Shown: positions 17,117-25,782 of the stretch, one piece after another
Layout of the letters: the number at the start of each line of letters is the position of its first letter
How positions within the stretch are numbered: position 1 is the first letter of the stretch
NCBI RefSeq assembly: GCF_030705605.1
Contig: NZ_JAPCKK010000010.1
Location: forward strand, 25,148 to 89,147
Source: Paenibacillus zeirhizosphaerae
GTDB lineage: Bacteria > Bacillota > Bacilli > Paenibacillales > Paenibacillaceae
Length of the DNA: 64,000 nucleotides
Direction of reading: 5' to 3'
Notes under the pieces: generated by a model
Told to the model about the DNA's origin: nothing
Database searches by the model: none
The model's input: the letters and a program-made list of their open reading frames with translations, nothing else
Made by a program: the position numbers and the translations under genes

Positions 17117-18151
17117 ATGTTTTCTTTGCAAAAATGGAGCCTTGGAGCGGTATGCACCCTGCTCCTGATCCTGACAGCCTGCGGCGGACAGACGCCCGCT
17201 TCACAGGGTTCGAACACTGCAGGCAGTACGGATTCAGGAAAGCTGAAAGACGTGAAGGTGGTTCTCGACTGGACTCCTAATACCAACCACACCGGATTGT
17301 ATGTAGCCAAAGACCAGGGATATTATGAAGAAGCCGGTCTGAACGTGGAGATTGTACAGCCCGGAGAAGGCGGTGCAGATCAGATGGTCGCCTCCAATGC
17401 CGTTCCGTTCGGCATCAGCTATCAGGAAAGTGTGACCCAGGCTCGTACACAAGGCGTTCCGCTCGTATCCATTGCGGCCGTGATTCAGCATAATACGTCC
17501 GGCTTCGCCGCTCCGGTAGACCGCGGCATCAAGTCACCCAAGGATTTTGAAGGCAAAAAATACGGCGGCTGGGGCTCCCCGGTCGAGGAGGCTGTCATGA
17601 AATCCATCATGGAGCTGGATGGCGGGGATGTCAGCAAGGTAGAAAACATCAACATGGGCGATGCGGATTTCTTCACTGCGGTCAAGCGGGATATCGATTT
17701 CGCCTGGATCTTCTACGCATGGACAGGAATTGAAGCCGAGCTGCGCGGAGAGCAGCTTGATATGCTGTACGTCAAGGATTATTCCCAGAGTCTGGACTAT
17801 TACACACCAGTCATCGTCACGAACGAACAGACCATGAACAACGACCCTGAGCTCGTCAAAGCCTTCATGAGCGCAACGGCCAAAGGTTACCAATATGCGA
17901 TTGACCAGCCGGAGAAGGCTGCGGAGATTTTGTCGAAGGCGGTTCCTGAGCTGGACAAAGAGCTTGTGCTGGCCAGCCAGAAATGGCTGAGTCCGCGCTA
18001 TCAGGACGATGCGGCGCAGTGGGGCGTCCAGAAAACGGAGGTATGGAAAAATTATTCAGACTGGATGTATGAGCGCAAGCTGCTCGACAAACCCCTGGAG
18101 GTTGAGAAAGCCTTCACGAATGATTTCCTGCCGCAGAACGGCGAATCTTAA
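17117..18151 (+). CDS. thiY: ABC transporter lipoprotein for thiamine pyrimidine precursor (ThiY-like)
   Basis: Extracytoplasmic substrate-binding lipoprotein of 344 residues. The lipobox LTAC is at about 20-23 after a hydrophobic signal (VCTLLLILTACGG). The NMT1/THI5-like fold starts with VVLDWTPNTNHTGLYVAKDQGYY, split as DWTPNTNHTG and YVAKDQGYYEEAGL, the signature of ThiY, which binds formylaminopyrimidine/HMP. ATG 17117 follows AAGGAG; the ORF extension to 16979 runs through the riboswitch terminator and is not coding. The upstream TPP riboswitch and downstream ThiX/ThiZ genes fix the pathway. HMP versus formylaminomethylpyrimidine cannot be decided from sequence. Confidence 0.9.
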   Translation: MFSLQKWSLGAVCTLLLILTACGGQTPASQGSNTAGSTDSGKLKDVKVVLDWTPNTNHTGLYVAKDQGYYEEAGLNVEIVQPGEGGADQMVASNAVPFGISYQESVTQARTQGVPLVSIAAVIQHNTSGFAAPVDRGIKSPKDFEGKKYGGWGSPVEEAVMKSIMELDGGDVSKVENINMGDADFFTAVKRDIDFAWIFYAWTGIEAELRGEQLDMLYVKDYSQSLDYYTPVIVTNEQTMNNDPELVKAFMSATAKGYQYAIDQPEKAAEILSKAVPELDKELVLASQKWLSPRYQDDAAQWGVQKTEVWKNYSDWMYERKLLDKPLEVEKAFTNDFLPQNGES

Positions 18152-18176
18152 TCTGATCCCGAAAGGAGACGGTTGT

Positions 18177-18470
18177 ATGGCTAACACATTGTTGAGTATA
18201 CAAGTGATTCCCAAAACGCTTGGTGGCGAGGACAGCATCCCTTACGTCGACAAAGCGATTGAGGTGATTCAGCGCTCGGGCGTCAAGCATCAGGTCAATC
18301 CGCTGGAGACGACGATGGAGGGCGACCTGGATGAGCTGCTGAATATCGTCAGGGACATGCACACAGCACTAACCGAGGCTGGCATTCCAAGCGTGATTTC
18401 ACAGATCAAGATTGCCCACAATCCGAATGGCATCAGCATGGATAAGCTGACCGAGAAGTACCGTCCATGA
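18177..18470 (+). CDS. Thiamine-binding protein, MTH1187/YkoF-like (DUF77)
   Basis: A 97-residue soluble protein of the MTH1187 family, a ferredoxin-like fold that binds thiamine or its precursors and is often encoded with thiamine transporters. Family features seen are the start LLSIQVIPKTLGGED, the central KHQVNPLETTMEGDLDEL (split region) and ending HNPNGISMDKLTEKYRP. GAAAGGAG precedes the ATG. It lies 25 bp after thiY and overlaps thiX by 4 bp (ATGA), so translation is probably coupled. Its role may be to hold or sense the imported compound in the cytoplasm. Confidence 0.85.
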   Translation: MANTLLSIQVIPKTLGGEDSIPYVDKAIEVIQRSGVKHQVNPLETTMEGDLDELLNIVRDMHTALTEAGIPSVISQIKIAHNPNGISMDKLTEKYRP

Positions 18471-19243
18471 ATACGAAGGAGAGCATCTATTCCGTGTTCA
18501 AAAACGTGTGGCCGCCCGTTGTGGCGGTCCTCTTCTTTTTGGCGGTATGGCAGGCGGCGGCGGTCTTCCTGCATATTGAGCCATGGATGCTGCCAAGTCC
18601 GGCCAACATTGCCGCCGAGGCGGCCGCCCAATCGGCACTGCTGGCGGATCATGCCTGGACTACGGTCAAGCTCACGCTGAGTGGATTTGCGATCGGGACT
18701 ACTGTCGGGCTGCTGCTGGCCGTGCTGCTGCACCTGGTCCCTTTCCTGAGGCGTGCGCTGTATCCGCTGCTGATTCTGAGTCAGAACATTCCAACCATTG
18801 CGCTCGGACCACTACTGATGATCTGGTTTGGCTTTGGCCTGCTGCCCAAGCTCATGGTGATTACCCTCGTCTGTTTCTTTCCGGTCGTCGTTGCCGCCCT
18901 GGACGGGCTGGCACAGACAGACCGGCTGATGATGAACTATATGCAAATGTCTGGCGCAAGCCAGATGCGCATCTTCCGCAAGCTTGAGCTGCCGCATGCG
19001 CTGCCCTCTCTGTTCTCAGGCATGAAAATTGCGGCCACCTACAGCGTAATGGGGGCGATTGTAGCTGAATGGCTCGGGGCAAGCAAGGGGATCGGCTACT
19101 ACATGCTGCTGCAAAAATCGGCCTATCGCACGGACCGCGTATTTGCGGCGATTGCCCTTATTGTTGCGCTCAGCTTGATCATGTTCCTGATCATTGCGCT
19201 CGTTGAGAGATGGCTGATCAGATGGCGGCCGGAACAAAAATAA
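18467..19243 (+). CDS. thiX: ABC transporter permease for thiamine precursor (ThiX-like)
   Basis: Inner-membrane subunit of 258 residues with about six TM helices and the BPD_transp_1 EAA loop (MNYMQMSGASQMRIFRKLELPHALP, cited in parts: MSGASQMRIFRKLELP). It belongs to the SsuC/TauC/ThiX group. The ATG overlaps the previous stop codon (ATGA). The ATPase gene follows 58 bp later. Confidence 0.9.
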   Translation: MNTKESIYSVFKNVWPPVVAVLFFLAVWQAAAVFLHIEPWMLPSPANIAAEAAAQSALLADHAWTTVKLTLSGFAIGTTVGLLLAVLLHLVPFLRRALYPLLILSQNIPTIALGPLLMIWFGFGLLPKLMVITLVCFFPVVVAALDGLAQTDRLMMNYMQMSGASQMRIFRKLELPHALPSLFSGMKIAATYSVMGAIVAEWLGASKGIGYYMLLQKSAYRTDRVFAAIALIVALSLIMFLIIALVERWLIRWRPEQK

Positions 19244-19301
19244 GAGCTTTACATTAGCCTTGGCAGTTAGATGCCAGCCCGGAGAAAGGAAGTGTGAAAG
19301 G

Positions 19302-20129
19302 ATGAGCTTGAATACCGGAGAAGAAGCGGCCCTAAAGGCCGAGCAGGTGAGCATCACTTTCCAGGATCGAAAGAAACGGCTCCCCGTGCTCCAGGACATT
19401 TCCCTGGCCGTGGGACAGGGGGAATTCGTCTCGCTGCTTGGCCCTTCCGGCAGCGGCAAGAGCACACTGTTCCATCTGATCGGTGGACTGCTGACCCCGG
19501 CTCAGGGGCGTATTTATATGAACGGCGAGGATGTAACAGGGATGCGTGGGCGGATTAGCTACATGCCGCAGCAGCCCGCCCTGTTCCCGTGGCTGACAAC
19601 GCTGGACAACGTCCTGCTCGGGCAGGAGAATGCACCCGGCTCGGGCACAGGCCCCCGTCGTGAAGCGCGGACGGAAGCCCGCCACTGGCTGGATGAGGTC
19701 GGGCTCGGGAAATTCGCCGACGCCTATCCGCATATGCTGTCCGGGGGAATGCAGCAGCGTGCCGCCTTCCTGCGGGCTATGCTGAGCCCGCAGGAGCTTA
19801 TGCTGCTCGACGAGCCGTTCAGCGCCCTGGATGAGCTCACTCGGTCGGATATGCAGCAATGGCTGCTGCATATGTGGGAGCGCAACCGCCGCTCCGTCCT
19901 GTTCATTACCCATAGCATTGAGGAAGCACTATTGCTGTCAGACCGCATCTATGTGCTGTCCGCAAGGCCTGCTTCAATACTGCAGGTGGTAGACGTGCCT
20001 TTTGCAAGACCGAGACGCGAGGAAATCACCACGGACAAGGAGTTTGTGGAATTGAAACGTGAATTAAGCCGCTGGATGCGGGAGGAAAAAGCGAAGAAAA
20101 GTGCCGTTTGGGGCGGTGATTCCGCATGA
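19302..20129 (+). CDS. thiZ: ABC transporter ATP-binding protein for thiamine precursor (ThiZ-like)
   Basis: Cytoplasmic ATPase of 275 residues powering ThiXY. It has Walker [10 protein letters not shown] (about 47-55), Q-loop YMPQQPALFPW, signature LSGGMQQR, Walker B LMLLDEPFSALDE and H-loop ITHSIEEAL. The Q-loop and sequence group it with the SsuB/TauB/ThiZ ATPases. I use ATG 19302 with GGAGAAAGGA upstream instead of the 14-codon longer ORF. The stop overlaps the TatD-like gene by 4 bp. Confidence 0.92.
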   Translation: MSLNTGEEAALKAEQVSITFQDRKKRLPVLQDISLAVGQGEFVSLLGPSGSGKSTLFHLIGGLLTPAQGRIYMNGEDVTGMRGRISYMPQQPALFPWLTTLDNVLLGQENAPGSGTGPRREARTEARHWLDEVGLGKFADAYPHMLSGGMQQRAAFLRAMLSPQELMLLDEPFSALDELTRSDMQQWLLHMWERNRRSVLFITHSIEEALLLSDRIYVLSARPASILQVVDVPFARPRREEITTDKEFVELKRELSRWMREEKAKKSAVWGGDSA

Positions 20130-20920
20130 GCCTTCCCCCATTAATCGACGCCCATATTCATCTGGACAGCTATTCCGCAGAGGAGCAAGAAGCCCTCTTG
20201 TTCACCTTGGCCGGAAGCGGCGTAGAAGCAGTCATTTCCGTCTCCATGAATCTGCGGTCCTGCGAGGCCAACTTGCGTCTGTCCTCCGAACAGCCTGGAA
20301 CGATCTTTCCGGCGTTTGGTTATCATCCCGAGCAGCCCCTGCCCGGCGCTGCCGAGCTGGAGCAGCTTTTCCGCTGGATGGAGCATCATGCGGACCGGAT
20401 GATCGCGGTGGGGGAAGTCGGACTGCCTTATTACTCCGCCCAGGAAGCCGCACTCAAGGGAGCTCCCTTTGACCGGGACGGCTACATTGAGCTTCTGGAA
20501 CGGTTCATTCTATTCGCCAAGCGGTACGACAAGCCGATCGTGCTGCACGCCGTATATGAGGACGCCGACATTGCATGCAGGCTGCTGGAGCGCCATCATG
20601 TCACGCGGGCGCATTTCCATTGGTTTAAGGGAAGCCCTGCGACGATAGAGCGAATGGCACAAAACGGATACTATATCTCATTCACACCGGACCTGCTGTA
20701 CGAACCCGACATTCGGGCACTGGCGGAAATCTACCCTTTGTCTCAAGTGATGGCCGAAACGGACGGACCTTGGCCCTTCGAAGGCCGCTTTGCCGAGCAG
20801 ACGACCCATCCGCGCATGACGTCCGATGTCATCCAGGCCTACTGCAGTATTCATGGCATGACGGGAACGGAAGGCAGACAGCTCTTCCGTGACAATACAC
20901 GGCGCTTTTACAAGCTGTAA
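20126..20920 (+). CDS. TatD-family metal-dependent hydrolase in the thiamine operon
   Basis: A 264-residue amidohydrolase-fold enzyme. Metal-site motifs are DAHIHLD (HxH, about 9-11), AVGEVGLPYY with the Glu ligand, VLHAVYED, AHFHWFKGS and AETDGPWP with the catalytic Asp. TatD enzymes are usually DNases or deacylases. This one is translationally coupled to ThiZ (ATGA overlap), so a role in processing an imported thiamine precursor, analogous to the YlmB formylaminopyrimidine deformylase, is worth considering. That function is an inference from context; no YlmB or TenA homologue is seen in the window. Confidence 0.82.
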   Translation: MSLPPLIDAHIHLDSYSAEEQEALLFTLAGSGVEAVISVSMNLRSCEANLRLSSEQPGTIFPAFGYHPEQPLPGAAELEQLFRWMEHHADRMIAVGEVGLPYYSAQEAALKGAPFDRDGYIELLERFILFAKRYDKPIVLHAVYEDADIACRLLERHHVTRAHFHWFKGSPATIERMAQNGYYISFTPDLLYEPDIRALAEIYPLSQVMAETDGPWPFEGRFAEQTTHPRMTSDVIQAYCSIHGMTGTEGRQLFRDNTRRFYKL

Positions 20921-20954
20921 TTTGATGGCCAAGTTGTACCCGCTTTTACTCAGC

Positions 20955-22214
20955 TCAACCTGCAGCGATCTCTCCTTCCGGCGAACTCGTAGGGTTGGAT
21001 GCGGCAGCGGCGCTTACCAGCCTGTCATACTGCTCCGACAGCTCGGAGAAGAGCTGTTCGCCGAAGGCGGTCCAGCGGGCATGCTGGCTCAGAATGTCCA
21101 GTGCCTGCCCGATCTGGGCCAGCACCCGCTGCCTTCTGCTCGAGATGTCGGCATGCGGGACGGCGGCTTCAACAAGCTCATACCACAGCCCGATACGCAC
21201 GAACACAAAAAGGCCGTGCAAAACTCCCTTGAGCGGCCGTAAATCCTCCCGCCAAGGTGAAGGGTACCGCTCATCCGGGCCGTTCAGCAGCAAATCATCC
21301 AATTCAAACAACTGGTCCAGCCGGGCATGGCCGAATTCATGGATCAGATTCTCGGTCGTCCACATCAGATCGCTGCGGTGAGACATGAAAATAGCTCCCT
21401 GGAACAAGTTGTGGGTAAGTGCCCCGATCTCCTGGGTATCCAGAAGATACACCGTCCGCACATGCGCAGACGCCTCCCGGTACATCTGCGGCCAGACCGT
21501 CTTGATCAGATCCATCGCCTTCTCGTAATACCATATATCCGCCAGTGGCACGGAACGGATTGCCGGAAACGACGGCTTCTCCTTGCCGTAGGATTGTATG
21601 ATCTCCGGCAGCTCCCGCTCCAGAAAGACTTCAACGAGCGGATCGGAGCCCCCGAATTGAATACCGCCATGCTCGTAGAAGCCAAGCCGCCTAAGGATAG
21701 AAGCATCGGTCTTCTTTTCACCGGTCAGCTCGGAGAATCCGACCTCACACCGCCGTTCTCCTGCGGCTATCCATACCGTGTCGCCTGTCTTGGCGAATGT
21801 GACCCGCATATGCTTGGCCTCCACGCCGAGATCCACGGCTGTAGCGCAGCCGGGAAAATACACGACGCCCTCCGCATCGGTCCGCAGCACCGCTGCATCC
21901 GGCCCATCCTCATGCCTCCATAAAGGGATGAGGACCAGACGCGCAAACTCCTCCAGCAACCGCTCACTGACTGGCTTCTCAGGAATCCCCCCTTGAAAGG
22001 CAGGAAATAACCGGGTATCCATCCAGTTCACCAGTACGGGATGCAAAAGCATACGGTAATGCTCCTCGCGCAGCATGCTGTCCCAGCGCAGCAGGCCCGC
22101 ATCCTGTTCCGCACAAGCCTGCAGATGATGCTTCAGCTTTTCCATCCGCCGCTTCACCATCAGGGTGTACACGAAATCGTTCTTCATTTCGGACGGCTGT
22201 ACAAACTTAAACAT
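20955..22214 (-). CDS. HExxH-motif putative peptide beta-hydroxylase of a RiPP cluster
   Basis: A 419-residue soluble protein with HEFGH (about 292-296) in the context ENLIHEFGHARLDQ. It has no signal peptide and no other peptidase domain. It resembles the mod_HExxH group (TIGR04267), HExxH proteins that cluster with radical SAM peptide modifiers. Members of this group have been described as iron/2-oxoglutarate enzymes that beta-hydroxylate residues of ribosomal peptides, not as proteases. The start is ATG 22214, 9 bases after AAGGAGG, one base past the MFS stop codon, so the two are coupled. It is the last gene of the minus-strand cluster. A true zinc peptidase remains the alternative. Confidence 0.75.
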   Translation of the reverse strand: MFKFVQPSEMKNDFVYTLMVKRRMEKLKHHLQACAEQDAGLLRWDSMLREEHYRMLLHPVLVNWMDTRLFPAFQGGIPEKPVSERLLEEFARLVLIPLWRHEDGPDAAVLRTDAEGVVYFPGCATAVDLGVEAKHMRVTFAKTGDTVWIAAGERRCEVGFSELTGEKKTDASILRRLGFYEHGGIQFGGSDPLVEVFLERELPEIIQSYGKEKPSFPAIRSVPLADIWYYEKAMDLIKTVWPQMYREASAHVRTVYLLDTQEIGALTHNLFQGAIFMSHRSDLMWTTENLIHEFGHARLDQLFELDDLLLNGPDERYPSPWREDLRPLKGVLHGLFVFVRIGLWYELVEAAVPHADISSRRQRVLAQIGQALDILSQHARWTAFGEQLFSELSEQYDRLVSAAAASNPTSSPEGEIAAG

Positions 22215-22215
22215 G

Positions 22216-23520
22216 CTACATAACCTCCTTGGTTGCGGCCCCTGCTTCCGCAGCAGCCGGATGATGCACCGACGCATCCGAATCCTTGCGTATGGCCGGG
22301 TTCATGACCAACAGCACGATAACCATAATCCCGAAGATCCCCATAACACCGAAAAAGCTGCGCACAGGAATCCACGACAGCAGCATGCCCGTAAGCATCA
22401 TCGCGAGCGGACGTGAGCCCTCTGTCATGACTCTCATCATGCCGGCCGCGCGACCCAGTACAGGACGAGGCACCTTAAGCATAAACAGCGTCTGCAGCGT
22501 CACATTGGCCAGCGGGCTGCCCAGGCCGGCCGCGAACACAAACAACGCTTCCCATACCAGCCCCCGAATCCAGAACAGCATACCGAGACCGGCCATCAGC
22601 AGGCCGAGGCCGGTGGACATGGTAACGATATAAGGCCACCTTCTCACGAATCCCGTTACGAGCGCGCCTGCGGCAATACCGATAAAGAAGGAAATTTCCA
22701 GCACTGCGAGCTCGGAAGCGTTACCGACCATAAGCGGAAACAACAGCGCGGTAGGCGAGAGCATAAAGTTGATCAGCATAATGTATATGATCAGATTCCG
22801 CAGCAGAGGCTGCGTCATAATCGTGTCCAGCCCTTCCTTGAAATCAGCGGCCAGACTGGCAAAATTCATGCTCGCTTCCCTCCGCTCCGTCATGCGAGCG
22901 TCCCGTACCAGCATCAGCAGCAGACAGGATATAAAAAACGTGGCCGCGTTAAAACCAAAGGCATAGACCGTTCCAATGGTTAAAAGCCATGCCCCGAGAG
23001 CAGGAGCCGTCAGCCCTACCACAGTCTGTACCAGTTGGGCCACGCTTTGGGCCTGGAACATATAGGGCTCGGGCACGATATTCCGGACGGTTACCGCTCT
23101 GGCCGGTCCAAAGAATGCCGTGAAGGACGACAGCAGCAGCGCGGCCGCGATGAGCTGATAGGGCAGCAGTACACCGGTGATCCACAGCAAGATCACCATT
23201 GCGATAATAATCCCGCGTATAATGTCACAGCAGATCAATATTTTCCGCTTGCTGCTACGGTCCACAATGACACCGGCAAACATACCCAGTACAATGAGCG
23301 GCAGCGTCTCAGCAACGAGAAGCGCCGACATCCACAAGGCACTTCCCGTGAGGAGCTTCATCAGCCAGATCAGCGCAATCGCATAGACGCCGTCCCCGAT
23401 CACTGATATCGTCTGAGACATCAGCAGCAGCCGATAATTACGGATGGCAAATAACGCTCTGTAGGAGGCTCTGTTTCCGGTATCAGGTGCATTTTCCTGC
23501 CGAGATTCCTGGGAATTCAT
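22216..23520 (-). CDS. MFS transporter, probable exporter of the modified peptide
   Basis: A 434-residue membrane protein with about 12 TM helices and the MFS loop 2-3 motif GMFAGVIVDRSSKRKIL. It matches the MFS_3/enterobactin-exporter-like group (SQTISVIGDGVYAIALIWL near the N-terminus). GGAAGGAGG precedes the ATG by 8 bases. It lies between the winged-helix gene and the HExxH gene of the RiPP cluster, so export of, or self-protection against, the product is the likely task. Substrate is inferred from position only. Confidence 0.85.
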   Translation of the reverse strand: MNSQESRQENAPDTGNRASYRALFAIRNYRLLLMSQTISVIGDGVYAIALIWLMKLLTGSALWMSALLVAETLPLIVLGMFAGVIVDRSSKRKILICCDIIRGIIIAMVILLWITGVLLPYQLIAAALLLSSFTAFFGPARAVTVRNIVPEPYMFQAQSVAQLVQTVVGLTAPALGAWLLTIGTVYAFGFNAATFFISCLLLMLVRDARMTERREASMNFASLAADFKEGLDTIMTQPLLRNLIIYIMLINFMLSPTALLFPLMVGNASELAVLEISFFIGIAAGALVTGFVRRWPYIVTMSTGLGLLMAGLGMLFWIRGLVWEALFVFAAGLGSPLANVTLQTLFMLKVPRPVLGRAAGMMRVMTEGSRPLAMMLTGMLLSWIPVRSFFGVMGIFGIMVIVLLVMNPAIRKDSDASVHHPAAAEAGAATKEVM

Positions 23521-23538
23521 CCCCGTCCTCCTTCCGAT

Positions 23539-24099
23539 TCAATTACTAGGGGCTGGTCCCCGAAAAAGGGATACGGCAAGCGTATGCCACTCACAATCCG
23601 GATCACTTGACACCAGATTTTCATCGTCAAACTCCTGCTGAAGCTCTTTAAGCCTGGTCATGTATTCATCTATTCGGGAGACAGGCACCTTCGCATGCAC
23701 CATGCCCATATGAAAGAGATCTCCCCGGTTCATATTCGTGAGCAGCGCCGTCTTAACGACCCCTAAAATGTACATTGCGGCAGATAACCGCTGCGAATCG
23801 CTGTAGCTGCTGCCAACCAGCAGATGAAACGTATCCGCCTTGGAGGAATAACATTTCTCGACAATCCCGCCGCTGACCTTCTCCGAATGCAGAGTGATGA
23901 ATTCCTGCTTAAGCATGCTGTCGAGAATATAATTCATTTTGGCCCTCGAACAGCCGAGCCTATCGGCCAGCTCTCCCGCGGTGGACGGCTTATCCATAAT
24001 GCTCAGGAACACTTCCAGCCCTCTGTCTTTAATGAGCCGCTCCAGTAGCTCCGGCTTTCCCTGTACTTCACTGCCGCTGCCGTATTGCGATGACGTCAT
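23539..24099 (-). CDS. Winged-helix transcriptional regulator of the RiPP cluster
   Basis: A 186-residue protein. The first 90 residues are an ArsR/MarR-like winged helix: KPSTAGELADRLGCSRAKMN, then KQEFITLHSEKVSGG as the wing. The C-terminal half (LLVGSSYSDSQRLSAAMYIL onward) is helical and unidentified, possibly a ligand-binding or dimerisation region. It may sense the peptide or cell state and control the cluster. It lies 12 bp after the M16 peptidase gene and 18 bp before the MFS gene. Confidence 0.8.
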   Translation of the reverse strand: MTSSQYGSGSEVQGKPELLERLIKDRGLEVFLSIMDKPSTAGELADRLGCSRAKMNYILDSMLKQEFITLHSEKVSGGIVEKCYSSKADTFHLLVGSSYSDSQRLSAAMYILGVVKTALLTNMNRGDLFHMGMVHAKVPVSRIDEYMTRLKELQQEFDDENLVSSDPDCEWHTLAVSLFRGPAPSN

Positions 24100-24111
24100 G
24101 CTTCATCCTCC

Positions 24112-25362
24112 TTACAGTAAAATGGCAAGCTCCTCGGAGCCTACACCAAGGGCCGAAAGAGCCATACGGTCCTGAGTGAACAGCTCGCAAGCGAACGACT
24201 GCAGCTCTTCGGCGGTCAGGCGCTCGATTTCGACCCGCTCCAGGTCTACGAAGAAGTCCCTGTTCAGGAGCGCATAACGGCCTGTGATCTGCAGCAGCTT
24301 GGCATCATTACCGGGAACCTGCATCAGACTTGTTATTCTGGCAGCCTTTACCCGCTGTAGCTCTTCCTCTCCAATGGCCTCCGTCTTCAACTCCTCCAGA
24401 ACAGACAGGACCGCCTCGTACACCTCCTTGATCTGGTCCCGGCGGCAGTTCACCTGAATGCTTAAATATCCACTCAGGGCATAGCTCTGCGAATAAGAAA
24501 AGACCAGATAGGCAAGCTCCCGCTTCTCTCTGAGCTCCACATGCAAGCGTGATTTCAGGCCGGTGCCCAGAATGACGGATAGAAGATTCATCAACTGTCT
24601 CTCCTGGGAGTGAAAGGACGCGCCTACAAAGGAAATGTTCAAATCCACCCTCGGAGTGGCGGTAGACAAACCCAGAATACTCGGCTCGATTTCAATGACG
24701 ACGTCCTTTTGTTTGCCCTGGTATTTCCAATCGTGGAAGTGACGGTCGATCTGGCCAATGACTTCTTCAGGTTCAACATTGCCTTGGACAATCATCTGCG
24801 TATTGTTCGGAATGTAATAATGGTGAAGCCTCTCTTCAATCTGCTCCCGGTTGAAGCCAAGAATATTGTTCCGGTTCCCGATCACAAATTGCCCCAGTGA
24901 ACGGTTGCCCCAAAGGGCTTGCTCCACCAGCTCCTCCCGGATACGTCCAGAGGAGAAGTAGGTCTCCGCTTCATGAAGAATAATATTGCGTTCATGCTCC
25001 AAGCTCTCCATACTTACGTTGTTGTTCATGACAATGGCACCCAGGCACTCGATCATCATCGGAAGGTACTCCCGCTGCGCGGACAGCGTACACCGTGTCA
25101 TCTCCTTGCCCGTAAACGCCTCATAGAGAGCGCCTCGATCCATCAATTCGCCCAGCAGCCTGCGGGCATAGCTATTCATATTCGTGTAATTAAAGGAAAC
25201 ATGCTCAATAAAATGGGAAATGCCGTTCACGTGATTCTCTTCGTTCTTCACACCGTGATTGATAAAAACGCCGATATTGAGCGTTCTCGCATGGGGTATT
25301 TTACGTATGGTTACCTGCAGACAATTTTCAAAAACGGCCTTGGTCACCAGCTCAGAGAACAT
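24112..25362 (-). CDS. M16-family zinc peptidase, probable leader-removing protease
   Basis: A 416-residue single-chain M16B peptidase. The inverted zinc motif HFIEH (His50, Glu53, His54) is complete and a third ligand Glu lies about 77 residues later (ILHEAETY, about 131). The C-terminal half has the M16_C fold (LLSVILGTGLKSRLHVELRE, with Arg and Tyr typical of the substrate-binding half). M16 enzymes act in RiPP pathways such as AlbE/AlbF and PqqF. Placed directly after the precursor gene, it probably cuts the leader or degrades excess peptide. There is one catalytic copy and no inactive partner here, which is less common than the paired arrangement. Confidence 0.85.
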   Translation of the reverse strand: MFSELVTKAVFENCLQVTIRKIPHARTLNIGVFINHGVKNEENHVNGISHFIEHVSFNYTNMNSYARRLLGELMDRGALYEAFTGKEMTRCTLSAQREYLPMMIECLGAIVMNNNVSMESLEHERNIILHEAETYFSSGRIREELVEQALWGNRSLGQFVIGNRNNILGFNREQIEERLHHYYIPNNTQMIVQGNVEPEEVIGQIDRHFHDWKYQGKQKDVVIEIEPSILGLSTATPRVDLNISFVGASFHSQERQLMNLLSVILGTGLKSRLHVELREKRELAYLVFSYSQSYALSGYLSIQVNCRRDQIKEVYEAVLSVLEELKTEAIGEEELQRVKAARITSLMQVPGNDAKLLQITGRYALLNRDFFVDLERVEIERLTAEELQSFACELFTQDRMALSALGVGSEELAILL

Positions 25363-25413
25363 TCTTATAATCTACTCCCTTCCCCGGATGGGTCTCGCAC
25401 GGACCCTGTACCG

Positions 25414-25451
25414 CAAAAAGCAGCAGAGCCGCTGCCATAAAAGAGCGGCTC
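25414..25451 (-). terminator. Hairpin between RiPP precursor and downstream genes
   Basis: On the minus strand GAGCCGCT (25451-25444) pairs perfectly with AGCGGCTC (25433-25426) across a 10-nt loop, followed by TGCTGC and TTTTT (25418-25414). It resembles a leaky terminator that would let the precursor mRNA exceed that of the downstream enzymes. Confidence 0.7.
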
Positions 25452-25479
25452 CCGCTTCCCGCTTATTTCAGGCTGCTGG

Positions 25480-25662
25480 CTAGAAGGACACGCTCACCGA
25501 TACTTTGACGGCTTCCTGGATTCCCTGCTCGCCAATCTTGTTCTCCTCGGCGGATCCCAGCAATGCTTCGGACAGCGCCGAATCACTGATGACAACCTCC
25601 CCCTGACTATTTACCGTAAATGCCTCCGGGCTGAGCGTTAACTGTTTTTTCTCTTGTGCCAT
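25480..25662 (-). CDS. RiPP precursor peptide (leader plus KVSVSVSF core end)
   Basis: A 60-residue peptide starting with MAQEKKQLTLSPEAF and ending KVSVSVSF. The front two thirds are acidic and helical with hydrophobic residues (SDSALSEALLGSAEENK), as for a leader recognised by modifying enzymes. The end alternates Val and Ser, an unusual pattern that invites C-methylation by the adjacent radical SAM enzyme and hydroxylation by the HExxH protein. AAGGAGAG lies 6-8 bases before the ATG. It sits between the radical SAM gene and the M16 gene. The leader/core boundary is unknown; IGEQGIQEA is the likely neighbourhood. No Cys is present, so this is not a lanthipeptide or sactipeptide. Confidence 0.8.
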   Translation of the reverse strand: MAQEKKQLTLSPEAFTVNSQGEVVISDSALSEALLGSAEENKIGEQGIQEAVKVSVSVSF

Positions 25663-25782
25663 TCCAATCTCTCCTTTTTGGATAAAAGTGTAATAAAATG
25701 ACCGACAGAGCTACCGACCAACGTTCATACCCGTTTTTTTGACCTCACCTCCCCAAAAGATCATCCTCTAATGCTCAGCGTC

